Source: Pseudoalteromonas sp. A601 (GTDB taxonomy: Bacteria; Pseudomonadota; Gammaproteobacteria; Enterobacterales; Alteromonadaceae). From it: a DNA stretch of 64,000 bases. The notes under the pieces are model-generated. The model ran no database searches. It worked only from the letters and a program-made list of their open reading frames with translations, and had not been told where the DNA came from. Numbering within the stretch: position 1 is the first letter of the stretch; each line of letters starts with the position of its first letter. Made by a program: the position numbers and the translations under genes. The stretch is from assembly GCF_002165575.1 (NCBI RefSeq), contig NZ_MXQF01000007.1, forward strand, positions 149,103 to 213,102, read 5' to 3'. Of this stretch, positions 18,895 to 28,695 are shown in pieces.

Positions 18895-19592
18895 AAGTTC
18901 TTATTGTCGATGATGAGCCATTAGCTCGATCTCGCTTGCAGCGCTTACTTGCGAAAAATCCAGACTACAGTGATATAGCACATGCAAGTAATGGCACCGA
19001 AGCTATACAGCAAGTAAAATGTTTGGCGCCAGATATTGTATTTTTAGATGTCAATATGCCCGCCATGAACGGTTTAGAAATTGCTGCGCAATTAAATACA
19101 CTTAGTGTGCCACCCGCGATAATATTTGTGACCGCTTACCCTGAACATGCTTTGGATGCTTTACAACTTAGTGCAGCAGGTTACTTAGTCAAACCAGTTA
19201 CAGAGCAAAATTTGGCCAATACTATAGAGCAACTTGGTCGTCTCACTCGTGCTCATGTGCAAAAACAACGCCCAGCGATGATTAACTATCAACTGGCAGG
19301 AGTTACGCGAAGTGTTGCACTAGAAGATGTCTATTATGTGATCGCTGAAGATAAATACACACGTTTAATTTTTACTGGTGGCGAAGCGTTACTTGATCAC
19401 AGTTTAAAGCAGTTAGAAGAAGAGTTTTCCACGCACTTATTACGAATTCATCGCAAAATATTAATTAATCAATCACGCCTAATTGAACTGAAAAAAAACG
19501 CTAACGGAACGCATGCTGTTGTATTGAAAGGTTGTGATTGTTTATTACCTGTTAGTCGACGTGCGTATAAGAACGTAAAAGAGCATTTTTGA
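18891..19592 (+). CDS. algR: AlgR-like LytTR response regulator
   Basis: The protein has 233 residues: a receiver (1-120) with acidic pocket IVDDEPLARSRL, phospho-Asp in DIVFLDVNMPAMNG and Lys in AGYLVKPVT, then a LytTR DNA-binding domain (about 130-233) with YVIAEDKYTRLIF and LLRIHRKILINQSRL. LytTR regulators bind short direct repeats rather than helix-turn-helix sites. A matching 9-mer lies in the gap before pilV. Control of the pilV-pilE genes is inferred from position and from the Pseudomonas precedent. Confidence 0.88.
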   Translation: MKVLIVDDEPLARSRLQRLLAKNPDYSDIAHASNGTEAIQQVKCLAPDIVFLDVNMPAMNGLEIAAQLNTLSVPPAIIFVTAYPEHALDALQLSAAGYLVKPVTEQNLANTIEQLGRLTRAHVQKQRPAMINYQLAGVTRSVALEDVYYVIAEDKYTRLIFTGGEALLDHSLKQLEEEFSTHLLRIHRKILINQSRLIELKKNANGTHAVVLKGCDCLLPVSRRAYKNVKEHF

Positions 19593-19660
19593 TTCCCCCT
19601 CCTCATTTTAGATACACAGGTTATTAAAGCTGTCCGAGTAACCACTTATCAACAAATATA

Positions 19661-19708
19661 ACCGTTTATCCTGAGCAGAGTTGAATCTACCTACTGATAG
19701 CATATGCT
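19661..19708 (+). promoter_or_regulatory. Candidate LytTR/AlgR site and promoter for the pil operon
   Basis: ACCGTTTAT at 19661-19669 fits the LytTR consensus [TA][AC][CA]GTTN[AG][TG] at every position and resembles the AlgR box ACCGTTCGTC. It lies just upstream of a possible -35 (TTGAAT, 19681-19686) and a weak -10 (TATGCT, 19703-19708). The whole gap (19593-19739) holds no gene. Confidence 0.4.
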
Positions 19709-19739
19709 TATAGTCAGATAGCTTTATATTAGGTGCGTT

Positions 19740-20300
19740 ATGAAATTAGTCAATCATACACCACAGCAAGGTTTTACATTAGTAGAGGTATTAATTGCGT
19801 TTGTGATTCTAAGCTTCGGTTTATTGGGTGCCGTTGCATTACAAGCAAAAGCGAAACAAGCAAGCTTTGATTCAATGCAGCGAGCGGCTGCGGTTGCTCT
19901 AGGCAATGATATTATTCAACGGATACGGGCTAATGATCGTGTGGCAGCAATTACTCAATATAATGGCACATTTACGAGTGATACCGAGCTTGAACAGTCA
20001 CGTACTTGCTACAGTGACGCATGTAGCTCAGCGCAAATAGCGGCACTTGATCGGCAGCAATGGATCCGTGCAATACAGGCTAAAGAAAATACAGGCGCTT
20101 TAGATGATGCAACGGTATGTATAGAGAATACTGCCGTACCAAATAGCGATGATAAAGCATTTAATATTCAAGTAGTGGTGAGTTGGCAAGGCCGCCAAAA
20201 GTTTACCGGCACGACAGAAACCCAGCAATTAACGTGTGGTGAGAGTAATAGCAATCGCCGTATTATGGTTTTGAAAAGTTATATTTACCTAAGGAGCTAA
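19740..20300 (+). CDS. pilV: Type IV pilus minor pilin PilV
   Basis: The protein has 186 residues with a prepilin leader ending at QQG|FTLVEVLIAFVILSFGLLG; cleavage by PilD falls after the Gly and the conserved Glu5 is present. PilV-type sequences have the LGAVALQAKAKQ and RAAAVALGNDIIQRIRAN pattern seen here. Four Cys in the C-terminal domain could form disulphides. Minor pilins prime pilus assembly in the inner membrane. It is the first gene of pilVWXY1, one base before pilW. Confidence 0.92.
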   Translation: MKLVNHTPQQGFTLVEVLIAFVILSFGLLGAVALQAKAKQASFDSMQRAAAVALGNDIIQRIRANDRVAAITQYNGTFTSDTELEQSRTCYSDACSSAQIAALDRQQWIRAIQAKENTGALDDATVCIENTAVPNSDDKAFNIQVVVSWQGRQKFTGTTETQQLTCGESNSNRRIMVLKSYIYLRS

Positions 20301-20301
20301 T

Positions 20302-21300
20302 ATGAAGCAGCAAGGTTTCACTTTAGTCGAAATGATGGTGGCATTATTTATTGGTGGTTTAGTGCTTGGGGGAGTGATGTTCACGTATGTCAGTATGAAA
20401 GTAACCACGAGAGATACAATGACAATAGGTGACTTGCAAGAAACAGGTCGCTTAGCGCTTAATATTATGCAGCGTGATATAGAGCAAGTTGGTTTTTGGG
20501 GCACCTTTTATGAAGATTCTTTTTCAGCAGAAAATACACAAGTGTCACTTACACCTGGACAAAAACCAGCCCCAGATTGTTTTGCGGGGGCGAATAATGG
20601 TAGCTTTCCTGTTTTTAACGTGAACACTAATTTTCGTTCAGTGTATTCCATTGAAACAATGGGGGGAGAAGCACTAAATTGCCTTAATAAGACAAAAGAA
20701 AACACTGATATCTTGCAGGTAAAATTTTTAGAAGGGTTACAAATTGATCCAACTGATAGCACTGCGAATAACTATTATTTTATTGCAGAGCAAGAGCGAG
20801 GCGAGTTTCGTAAAGGCCCCATTGCTGCAAATACCATAGGCGGTAATGCAACGCTTTGGCGCTATCGTCATCATGTTTATTATATTGATGAGCAAACTTT
20901 TAAAATAAACGATCGTGATAGAGAAGTACCCGTATTGATGCGACGTCGGCTGGCACCGAGTGGAAAAATGGTCACTGAAACGATTATGGAAGGCGTTGAA
21001 AATATGCGGTTTTTATTCGGTTTAGATACGAACAATGATGGTCGAGTAGATACTTACCGCAGTGTTAATAAAATGACCGCAGCTGATTGGGAAAACCGCC
21101 GAGGCATTTTAACGGTGCAAGTATTTATTTTAGTACGAGCATTACAAGAAGATGCTAACTTAAAACAGCTCAATCAAACATATACCTTAGGCGAAGATGT
21201 CGACCAAAGAATACTTGAGTTTGATGATAAGTTTCGTCGAGCTCTATTTACAACAACGATTCGCTTAAATAATGTAGGAGCAAACCTATGGAGAATTTAA
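20302..21300 (+). CDS. pilW: Type IV pilus minor pilin PilW
   Basis: The protein has 332 residues with prepilin motif QQG|FTLVEMMVALFIGGLVLGG and Glu5. The PilW pattern is visible in TIGDLQETGRLALNIMQRDIEQVGFWG, and the large C-terminal domain includes ENMRFLFGLDTNNDGRVD, a possible Ca-binding loop. Its length is normal for PilW, the largest minor pilin. It overlaps pilX by 13 bases, so the two are probably coupled in translation. Confidence 0.93.
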   Translation: MKQQGFTLVEMMVALFIGGLVLGGVMFTYVSMKVTTRDTMTIGDLQETGRLALNIMQRDIEQVGFWGTFYEDSFSAENTQVSLTPGQKPAPDCFAGANNGSFPVFNVNTNFRSVYSIETMGGEALNCLNKTKENTDILQVKFLEGLQIDPTDSTANNYYFIAEQERGEFRKGPIAANTIGGNATLWRYRHHVYYIDEQTFKINDRDREVPVLMRRRLAPSGKMVTETIMEGVENMRFLFGLDTNNDGRVDTYRSVNKMTAADWENRRGILTVQVFILVRALQEDANLKQLNQTYTLGEDVDQRILEFDDKFRRALFTTTIRLNNVGANLWRI

Positions 21301-21770
21301 GGTTAGCTGCAAAACAGCAAGGTGTTGTTCTGATTGTGGCGCTGATCATGGTTGTTGCTGTCACAGGTATAGCTGTGACGCTTATGAGTAGCAGTAGTGT
21401 GGATATGAAAATTACCAATGCCGCATTTGAGCGAGAAGAAGCTGAAAACGCTTTGATGGGTAATGTACAACAAGTGATAGCTGATGAAGCGACTAAAGGA
21501 GGAACCAGTTACTTTTTATATACGCGAGCGCAAATACCGAATGGTTCAATCGCATTAGATAAAGTGGGCGATACAGTAAACTCAATGAGTAATTTAAATA
21601 ATGGTGCGCTAGATCTGCCCTGCCCCCGTAAGTTTAGTTTTACCGCAGGTATTTCATGCAACATGGTGCAAGTTGATAGTACGATAACCTATGGCTCAAA
21701 AAGTAAACACACTATTACAATAACGACTGGAATCGCCCAAGAAATGGCTAGTTTAAATACTGGCGGTTAA
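21288..21770 (+). CDS. pilX: Type IV pilus minor pilin PilX
   Basis: The protein has 160 residues. The leader ends QQG|VVLIVALIMVVAVTGIAVTLM, the variant prepilin sequence typical of PilX, which lacks the classic Glu5. It is followed by SSSVDMKITNAAFEREEAENAL, the PilX_N pattern. PilX sits at the tip complex and helps load PilY1. It lies between pilW (13-base overlap) and pilY1 (10-base gap). Confidence 0.9.
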   Translation: MENLRLAAKQQGVVLIVALIMVVAVTGIAVTLMSSSSVDMKITNAAFEREEAENALMGNVQQVIADEATKGGTSYFLYTRAQIPNGSIALDKVGDTVNSMSNLNNGALDLPCPRKFSFTAGISCNMVQVDSTITYGSKSKHTITITTGIAQEMASLNTGG

Positions 21771-21780
21771 GTGAGTAAAT

Positions 21781-24700
21781 ATGATGAAGTTTGAAAAGTT
21801 AGTTATAAGTATTTCGCTCTGTATTGCACTGCTTTTAAGTATGCACAGCTACGCTGAAGATATTGAATTATATGTTAATCATAATGTTGAGCTTGATGAA
21901 AAGCCTCGTGTTTTATTAATTTTTGATACTTCAGGCAGTATGGCTTGGAGTGTTGTGGATGGTGATAGTCAAGTCTGCTACAGAAGAGTTAAATCGAATC
22001 AGTTCGAAAGAGGAGATTGTTTTAAAAGCTTAGATAGTTACTCATGGAAAGAACAGTGTTATATCATCAGGAGTGGTTATTATAGAGCTGAATGTGATGA
22101 CACAAGGCTGGGTGTTGCTAAGAAAGCTATATCTCAATTAATTGAGGAAAATGATGATATTGAATTTGGCTTGATGCGCTTCAATGGTAGTAATGGAGGG
22201 TACGTTCTTGCAAAATTAGGCTCTGAAAAATCCTTTTTATTAGATAAAGTCGATAACTTACCAGCTAGTGGAAGCACACCTCTAACAGAAACACTTTGGG
22301 AAGCGTATTTATATATCACAGGTCAACATGTGTATTATGGGGGAAATACTAATGACCGGGATAGATCTGCTGAGTCATCAGGCTATTATAAGTCGCCTTT
22401 TATACCTGTCGCAGGGGAGCCTTTAAGGTGTGATAACAGTGTAAACATAATTTTAATGACAGATGGTGATCCCACAAGTGACTCCAATAGAAACAATGAT
22501 ATTAAGAACTTACACAATTACCATTATACATCAAATCCGCCAGTTGTAAGTAATAGTTACTTAACGGCATTGGCGAAAGTTATAAATGGTACAAGTGATG
22601 TTGAAGTAGACTTGTATACTCCTACGACAGAGATCCGAGAGTTTGGCCGAGTGTTCCCTATAGGGTTTGGTACCGGGATGAGCAACTCAGGTAAGGATTT
22701 ATTATCTCAAGCTGCGACGTATGGTGGTGGCCAATATCTGCATGCCGATACTGCTGAGCAACTTTCAGAAGCATTAAAAAATACAATCACTCGTATCCGT
22801 GAAGTGAACGATACATTTACATCTCCCTCAGTGGCAAGTAATAATGTTGATCAGACACGAAGCCGAGAATCGATTTACTATGCCATGTTTTACCCAGAAG
22901 CAGGCGCTCGTTGGCGAGGAAATTTAAAAAAATTAAAAGTGTCAGGTACAGAGATTATTGATGCGCAAAGTAATCCTGCGCTTAATGATGATGGCTTGAT
23001 TAAATCAACAGCCCATACCTTTTGGTTACCTGAAAATTCTGCCGCAGATGGTAACTTAGTGCAAAGTGGTGGTGTTAATTTACACCTTACAAATCTAGCG
23101 GAGCGAACCGTGTACACCGATTCTGCCGCAGGAGGACTCATAGAGTTTAAAAGCTCCGTTTTGCAAACAGCTTTAGGTGGACTTGTAAATTTAGCTAATA
23201 GTTTCGGGGCCGATATACTCAATGTCGCCTCAACTATAGATTGGGCTAGAGGTGTTGACGTTGATGATGAGGATAAGGATGGCTCTCGTCGGGATCAGCG
23301 TCAGGACATATTTGGTGATCCATTACACTCAAAGCCCGTCACTATTGATTATGGTAATGATGATATACGTATACTGATTGGTACTAATGCTGGTTTTTTA
23401 CATATGTTTCAGGATAAAGGGGACGAAGTGAGTGAAACATGGTCATTTATTCCTAATAGCTTATATAGAATTTTAACACCGTTGCGGGACAACCAAGCTG
23501 ATACTAAAGTGTACGGCGTTGATGGCCCTATTACAGTCTTTTTCGATGACGCTGATCGTGATGGTGTTGTTGAAACTGGCGATCGCGTATGGGCTTTTTT
23601 TGGTATGCGTAGAGGCGGTAATTATTATTATGGTTTAGATATTACCAACCCTGATGTTCCTCGATTAATGTGGACAATTCAAGGAGGCACAGGTGTATTC
23701 TCTGAGCTAGCACAAACTTGGTCAGCGCCAATCGCAACATATATTAAAGGGAAAACAGATCCCGTGCTAATTTTTGGGGCGGGCTTTGATACTAATAAAG
23801 ACAATATGCAGCTTAGTAATGATAGAAAAGGACGGGGGTTATATATTGTTAATGCATCAGATGGTAGTTTGGTGTGGGAGCTAACCCCTAAAACAGGCTT
23901 TAAAGGAGAGCATAGTATAGCCGCAACCGTATCAATACTTGATTCTGACTATGATGGCTATATAGACCGTCTATATGCAGCTGATACAGCAGGTAGTATC
24001 TGGCGAGTAGATATGCCCGGTGAAAATCCGAAGGATAGCATAAACCCATGGACTCACTTTGAACTTGCACAATTAGGAGGAGCATTATCTAGTCAAGATA
24101 GACGTTTTTTCTATAAGCCGGTTGTGGCGCGGACAATGTTTAGCAAGGTAACCAATACCACTGAAAATAATAAAACAACCGTTACTCGCCAAGACACACC
24201 TTTTGATGCGGTATTAATAGGCAGTGGCAATAGGCCCAAGCCTACGTTGACGAACGTGCAAGATCAGTTGTATATGATCCGTGATATTAACACTGTGACT
24301 AAGTCATTTTTAGGTGATGACATTCCAGTTCCCATTACAATCAGTGAATTAATGAATGTAAATAATGATCCTTTTGCGAATGCGCTCAATGATGTTAAAA
24401 AGTTTACTGACGAAGAATTAAAGCTTAGTCAAAAAAGTGGCTGGTACTATGACCTTCCTCGAAGTGGTGAAAAATCACTTGCAGAAGCCACTGTAGTTGG
24501 TGGCGTCGCTTATTTTACGAGTTTTACACCGGCTTCAAAAGATTCGGTTATTAATCAATGTTCTTTAAGTGGCGGAAGTGGCGGTTTATATGCATTTCAC
24601 TTACATTATGGCACCAAAGTGTATGAACAGTTACGCTATGTGACGAGTAATGATGTGCCTGACACACCACAACTCTATTTTGGTTCAACAAACACATGTG

Positions 24701-24948
24701 AGACTGAGGATTGCGATGATCAGAGCCAGTTTTTATTATTAGGGCCAGGGGTTAAGCAAACAAAAGAAACGCAGGGGGACTCAAGCGCGAAAAACCCATT
24801 TGTGCCAAAGGAAATTATAGGGCCTGGTATTTCGTTTGATGAAGATGGCAAAATTAAACTAGTAAGTGATGCCGTACCAATTGGTTTTGGTTTTAAAACC
24901 CAACAAACATTTATTTATAAACGCGAATTGAATGATAACTATAAATAA
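21781..24948 (+). CDS. pilY1: PilY1, type IV pilus tip adhesin / assembly factor (copy 1)
   Basis: The protein has 1055 residues. A signal peptide (about 1-25, ending HSYA) precedes an N-terminal VWA-type domain with the MIDAS motif DTSGS at residue 49. The domain carries an insertion with four Cys (about 60-110). The C-terminal beta-propeller (about 500-950) has YGVDGPI and two EF-hand-like calcium loops, DADRDGVVETGD and DSDYDGYID. PilY1 sits at the pilus tip, supports extension against PilT and can mediate surface sensing and adhesion. It follows pilX directly. A hairpin separates it from a second full-length pilY1. Confidence 0.93.
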   Translation: MMKFEKLVISISLCIALLLSMHSYAEDIELYVNHNVELDEKPRVLLIFDTSGSMAWSVVDGDSQVCYRRVKSNQFERGDCFKSLDSYSWKEQCYIIRSGYYRAECDDTRLGVAKKAISQLIEENDDIEFGLMRFNGSNGGYVLAKLGSEKSFLLDKVDNLPASGSTPLTETLWEAYLYITGQHVYYGGNTNDRDRSAESSGYYKSPFIPVAGEPLRCDNSVNIILMTDGDPTSDSNRNNDIKNLHNYHYTSNPPVVSNSYLTALAKVINGTSDVEVDLYTPTTEIREFGRVFPIGFGTGMSNSGKDLLSQAATYGGGQYLHADTAEQLSEALKNTITRIREVNDTFTSPSVASNNVDQTRSRESIYYAMFYPEAGARWRGNLKKLKVSGTEIIDAQSNPALNDDGLIKSTAHTFWLPENSAADGNLVQSGGVNLHLTNLAERTVYTDSAAGGLIEFKSSVLQTALGGLVNLANSFGADILNVASTIDWARGVDVDDEDKDGSRRDQRQDIFGDPLHSKPVTIDYGNDDIRILIGTNAGFLHMFQDKGDEVSETWSFIPNSLYRILTPLRDNQADTKVYGVDGPITVFFDDADRDGVVETGDRVWAFFGMRRGGNYYYGLDITNPDVPRLMWTIQGGTGVFSELAQTWSAPIATYIKGKTDPVLIFGAGFDTNKDNMQLSNDRKGRGLYIVNASDGSLVWELTPKTGFKGEHSIAATVSILDSDYDGYIDRLYAADTAGSIWRVDMPGENPKDSINPWTHFELAQLGGALSSQDRRFFYKPVVARTMFSKVTNTTENNKTTVTRQDTPFDAVLIGSGNRPKPTLTNVQDQLYMIRDINTVTKSFLGDDIPVPITISELMNVNNDPFANALNDVKKFTDEELKLSQKSGWYYDLPRSGEKSLAEATVVGGVAYFTSFTPASKDSVINQCSLSGGSGGLYAFHLHYGTKVYEQLRYVTSNDVPDTPQLYFGSTNTCETEDCDDQSQFLLLGPGVKQTKETQGDSSAKNPFVPKEIIGPGISFDEDGKIKLVSDAVPIGFGFKTQQTFIYKRELNDNYK

Positions 24949-24967
24949 CTATTAAAGTTATTTTTAC

Positions 24968-25000
24968 ACGGTTTTACTACCCTTAATGTAGTAAAACCGT
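24968..25000 (+). terminator. Perfect 13-bp hairpin after the first pilY1
   Basis: ACGGTTTTACTAC and GTAGTAAAACCGT pair without mismatch around a seven-base loop. The T-run after the stem is poor, so it may be a weak terminator or a processing or stability hairpin rather than a full stop. Confidence 0.55.
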
Positions 25001-25355
25001 ATAACTCCCTTTTCAGTCAGATTGTTTAAATACTTTACTTAATAACCAACTTTCATATTAAGACGCATACGGCTGTATTACAGGTTTTTGTACTGAATAA
25101 GCTCTATACCTACAAAATATTTTATCTTTTTCCCAAGTCCCAACCCTATTTTGTAATTTTTCTGTTCTGAGGAAATTAACAAAAAAACATGATTTCACTG
25201 ATGTAGTCATTATATTAATCTAATCAATTAGATGTAGTTAAAAAGGATTGCTTGGTGTGTTTTTTATACAGAGAAATGACTGTTTTATGTTGTGAAATCT
25301 AAATTTTGTGCTGTACTAAAGTAGTACTCATACTAAATGGAGAGAAGTCTTCTGT
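25001..25355. other. Gene-free 355-bp stretch between the two pilY1 genes
   Basis: No coding frame or RNA gene was seen. The DNA is AT-rich. A small inverted repeat, GTACT-AAAGT-AGTAC (25313-25327), lies about 30 bases before the second pilY1 start, followed by GGAGAG. The length and composition suggest that the second copy has its own promoter, though no convincing -35/-10 pair was found. Confidence 0.5.
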
Positions 25356-28300
25356 ATGAGTTTTAAACGAGAAGATTTTCACATGGATAGGGTTGTCGCT
25401 ATGTTTCAATTTACGCATGGAATTACAAAACTGTTTGGCTTTTTAGCTGTTTTTACCAGTCAAGTGACTCTGGCTGATGATATTGAATTATATCATTCAC
25501 AAAATGATGATAAGCCAAAAGTATTATTAGTATTTGATAACTCGCTAAGTATGGCTTTATCAATAAACAGTACTAAACAGTGTAAAAAGTTGCTTGGTGC
25601 AATTAAGCTATGCCCTGAGACTCGACTATCCGCTGCAAAAACAGCGATGAAAAAATTGATCAATGACAATCCCAATGTTGATTTTGCGCTTATAAAATCG
25701 AATGGCCCTTTAAATTTAAAATTAAATAATTTACTTGATTTAGGTAACTTATTTGACTCAACAGGTGGTTATGTCACTCATGGGTTTGGAACAGAGCACA
25801 GTGATATTATCGAAACAATTGATGATTGGGGGCTACTATCATTAGTTAACATAAGTCCTGCAACTGAAATGTTACATGAAGCGATGCTGTATTTACATGG
25901 CCAACAGTTTGGTTATGATCACCTTAAATTCCTTGATCTCATTGATATTCGTATTCAACAACAAGGGCATTATATTTCACCCTTTAGTTTGAATGATGGC
26001 TCTGAAATCCCCTGTGAAAGTAAAGTGAATGTTGTATTGATCACCGATGGTATATCCTTAACAGAAAGCTTGCCATTATTAGAAAATAGCCGTGAAAACG
26101 ATATAAAACAGTTGCATCAAAGCCTATATGGTTATCCCGCCGATAAATTCAAAAATACCTATTTACCAACCGTAGCCAAACTTTTACATGGGCAAGGAAT
26201 TAGTAATTTTGATGCCTATCCAGACACTGCAATTATCGATAATGTTAATGTATATACAGTCGGGTTTGGTCATGGCATGCCTCTTTATGCTGAGCAAGTA
26301 TTGGTAGAAACAGCAAAGCAAGGTGGCGGGCAGTATTTTTTAGCTGAGTCAATAGAGGAGCTTAATGAAGCGTTTGCGACGACAATGAAAACAGTACGGA
26401 CTGTTGATGCTAGCTTTTCTTCCCCTGCGATTGTAGCAAGTAGTGCCGATAGAACGCGCCACTTAGATAGTATTTATTTAACTATGTTTCAACCAGCTTT
26501 AGGTGCTCGTTGGTTGGGAAATTTAAAAAAATTAAAGGTTTCAGGTACGCAGATCACTGATGCGACAGGTAATCTTGCATTGGATGGAAGTGGGGCAATC
26601 AGCCAAGATAGTCGTACTTTTTGGCTTCCTGATGTGGAACCTAATGATGGCGCTAAGTTGCAAAGTGGCGGAGTTAATTATTGGTTGTCGGAATTTGCTG
26701 AACGCAATATTTATACGGATACAGCTGCGGGGTTGATGCCTTTTACTTATTCTAATTTAGAAAATCAGTTAGATGACCTTGATGAATTGTTTAATGAACC
26801 ATTATCGGAGATTGAAGCGACTATAAATTGGGCGCGAGGAGTTGATGTTGATGACGAAAATAACAATGACAACCGGACTGAAACTCGCAGTAATATTTTT
26901 GGTGATCCACTGCACTCTAAACCCGTAGCTATTGATTATGGAAATGGCGATATAAGGATTCTTGTTGGCACAAATGCTGGTTTTTTACATATGTTTCAAG
27001 ATAAAAACGATTCCTTGTCTGAAAGCTGGGCATTTATCCCACGCAGCCTTTATAGCATTCTCAAATCATTAAGAACTGACCAATCAAATAGTAAAGTATA
27101 TGGCGTTGATGGCCCTATCAGTTTATTTATTGATGATAAAAATAGCAATGGAATAATTAACGATGATGATCGTGTCTGGGCATTTTTTGGTTTGCGTCGG
27201 GGAGGACGTAATTATTACGGACTTGATATTTCAGAGCCTGATTCACCAAAATTACTTTGGAGCACTCCAATTCAAGGAGGGGCATCATCATTTAAAGAGC
27301 TTGGGCAAACGTGGTCAAAACCAATTGTAACCTATATTAAATTGGCCGGTTTTGAAAATAAACCGGTATTGATCTTTGCTGCAGGTTATGACGCGAATAA
27401 AGATAATGAGCAGCCAAGTCGTGATGATAAAGGGCGAGGCATATATATTGTAGATGCAAGCAGTGGCGAAAAAGTGTGGTCATTGACCCCTGAAAATGGA
27501 TTTGCAGGAGTAGATAGTATTGCGGGCGATGTTGCGGTGTTTGATGCTAATTATGATGGTTATATAGACCGTCTTTATGCTGCTGACACCGGAGGGAATG
27601 TATGGCGGGTAGATATGCCAGAAGGCAAGTCGTGGACACATTTTAAATTAGCCGAACTCACTGCTAGTGGGATAGCTAATAGACGCCGTTTTTTAAATCA
27701 ACCTATGATTGCAAGAACATTATTTAGCCGTGTTAGTAATGTTTTTTATAATGGAGAAATGCATCAAGTACGTGAGGATATTCCGTTTGATGCGGTGTTA
27801 ATCGGTAGTGGAGATCGTGCAGATCCGATGACAACAAATATTCAAGATCAACTTTATATGGTGCGTGATATAAATACTGTTACTGGCCAATTTCCTAATG
27901 GCTTACCTGAGCCGATTCGTATTGACGAGTTAATGGATGTTAGTTTAGATCCATTTTCCACCAAGCTGGATGATAACGAGGCGTTTGTTCAACTTGAGGT
28001 CGAACTGGGAAGCTTTAAAGGGTGGTACTACAACTTACCTAAACTAGGTGAAAAGTCTCTCGCTGCTGCAACAGTGGTTGGCGGTATTGCTTACTTTACA
28101 AGCTATACTCCTGCAGCCTCGACTGCGCCTGAGGCAAGTCAACAGTGTATAAATAGTCGTGGGCAAGGTGCTATGTATGCGTTTCATTTGCATTATGGCA
28201 CTAAAGCCTATGAGCAATTGGCTTATTTAACGCGTGATGAGTTACCAGATACACCGCAATTGTATTTTGGAGCTCAAGAGCAATGCGACGATAAAGATGA

Positions 28301-28559
28301 TGATAATCTTTGCGATGATACTATGGAGCCGGTTGCCAAAAAAAGTCAGTTTTTACTACTTGGTCCTTGGTTAAATACACAGCAAGTGGCAGGTATTTTA
28401 AAACCTAGTGAATCGTTTGTGCCACAAGAATTATTAGGACCAGACATTACATTTGATGAAAATGGCCATATAAAATTAGTAACGAGTTCATCAACACAAG
28501 GTCTGGGTTTTCGGGTTCAGCAGACGTATGTATATAAGCAAGACATTATTTCTCAATAA
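25356..28559 (+). CDS. pilY1: PilY1 paralogue (copy 2)
   Basis: The protein has 1067 residues and aligns by eye with copy 1 over its whole length. It has a VWA domain with MIDAS DNSLS near residue 61, GQYFLAES, then a propeller with YGVDGPI and calcium loops DDKNSNGIINDDD and DANYDGYID. It differs mainly in the N-terminal VWA domain, where the four-Cys insertion is replaced by a shorter segment with two Cys (CKKLLGAIKLC). The signal-like stretch lies at residues 20-40, which suggests that a later Met (residue 10 or 16) may be the true start. It is intact and followed by pilE, so it is probably functional. Confidence 0.88.
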   Translation: MSFKREDFHMDRVVAMFQFTHGITKLFGFLAVFTSQVTLADDIELYHSQNDDKPKVLLVFDNSLSMALSINSTKQCKKLLGAIKLCPETRLSAAKTAMKKLINDNPNVDFALIKSNGPLNLKLNNLLDLGNLFDSTGGYVTHGFGTEHSDIIETIDDWGLLSLVNISPATEMLHEAMLYLHGQQFGYDHLKFLDLIDIRIQQQGHYISPFSLNDGSEIPCESKVNVVLITDGISLTESLPLLENSRENDIKQLHQSLYGYPADKFKNTYLPTVAKLLHGQGISNFDAYPDTAIIDNVNVYTVGFGHGMPLYAEQVLVETAKQGGGQYFLAESIEELNEAFATTMKTVRTVDASFSSPAIVASSADRTRHLDSIYLTMFQPALGARWLGNLKKLKVSGTQITDATGNLALDGSGAISQDSRTFWLPDVEPNDGAKLQSGGVNYWLSEFAERNIYTDTAAGLMPFTYSNLENQLDDLDELFNEPLSEIEATINWARGVDVDDENNNDNRTETRSNIFGDPLHSKPVAIDYGNGDIRILVGTNAGFLHMFQDKNDSLSESWAFIPRSLYSILKSLRTDQSNSKVYGVDGPISLFIDDKNSNGIINDDDRVWAFFGLRRGGRNYYGLDISEPDSPKLLWSTPIQGGASSFKELGQTWSKPIVTYIKLAGFENKPVLIFAAGYDANKDNEQPSRDDKGRGIYIVDASSGEKVWSLTPENGFAGVDSIAGDVAVFDANYDGYIDRLYAADTGGNVWRVDMPEGKSWTHFKLAELTASGIANRRRFLNQPMIARTLFSRVSNVFYNGEMHQVREDIPFDAVLIGSGDRADPMTTNIQDQLYMVRDINTVTGQFPNGLPEPIRIDELMDVSLDPFSTKLDDNEAFVQLEVELGSFKGWYYNLPKLGEKSLAAATVVGGIAYFTSYTPAASTAPEASQQCINSRGQGAMYAFHLHYGTKAYEQLAYLTRDELPDTPQLYFGAQEQCDDKDDDNLCDDTMEPVAKKSQFLLLGPWLNTQQVAGILKPSESFVPQELLGPDITFDENGHIKLVTSSSTQGLGFRVQQTYVYKQDIISQ

Positions 28560-28625
28560 TTAAAAAAGGTGCTTAATGCGGTAAATTCAGGCAATAATTG
28601 CATTCGATGCAGTAGGCACTTATGA

Positions 28626-28649
28626 TGGGGTGATTTAGTTTACACCCCA
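28626..28649 (+). other. Hairpin between pilY1 copy 2 and pilE
   Basis: TGGGGTG and CACCCCA form a perfect 7-bp stem around a ten-base loop, with no T-run behind. It may slow decay or mark processing upstream of pilE. Low certainty. Confidence 0.3.
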
Positions 28650-28695
28650 CACATAATAATTTTCGGCGTATAATGCAAAATAGATGGTGCGAAGA

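Noticed and set aside
25356..28559. Second pilY1 considered as a broken duplicate
   Set aside because: The frame is open over 1067 codons, with VWA MIDAS, propeller and calcium loops all intact, so it is treated as a real gene.
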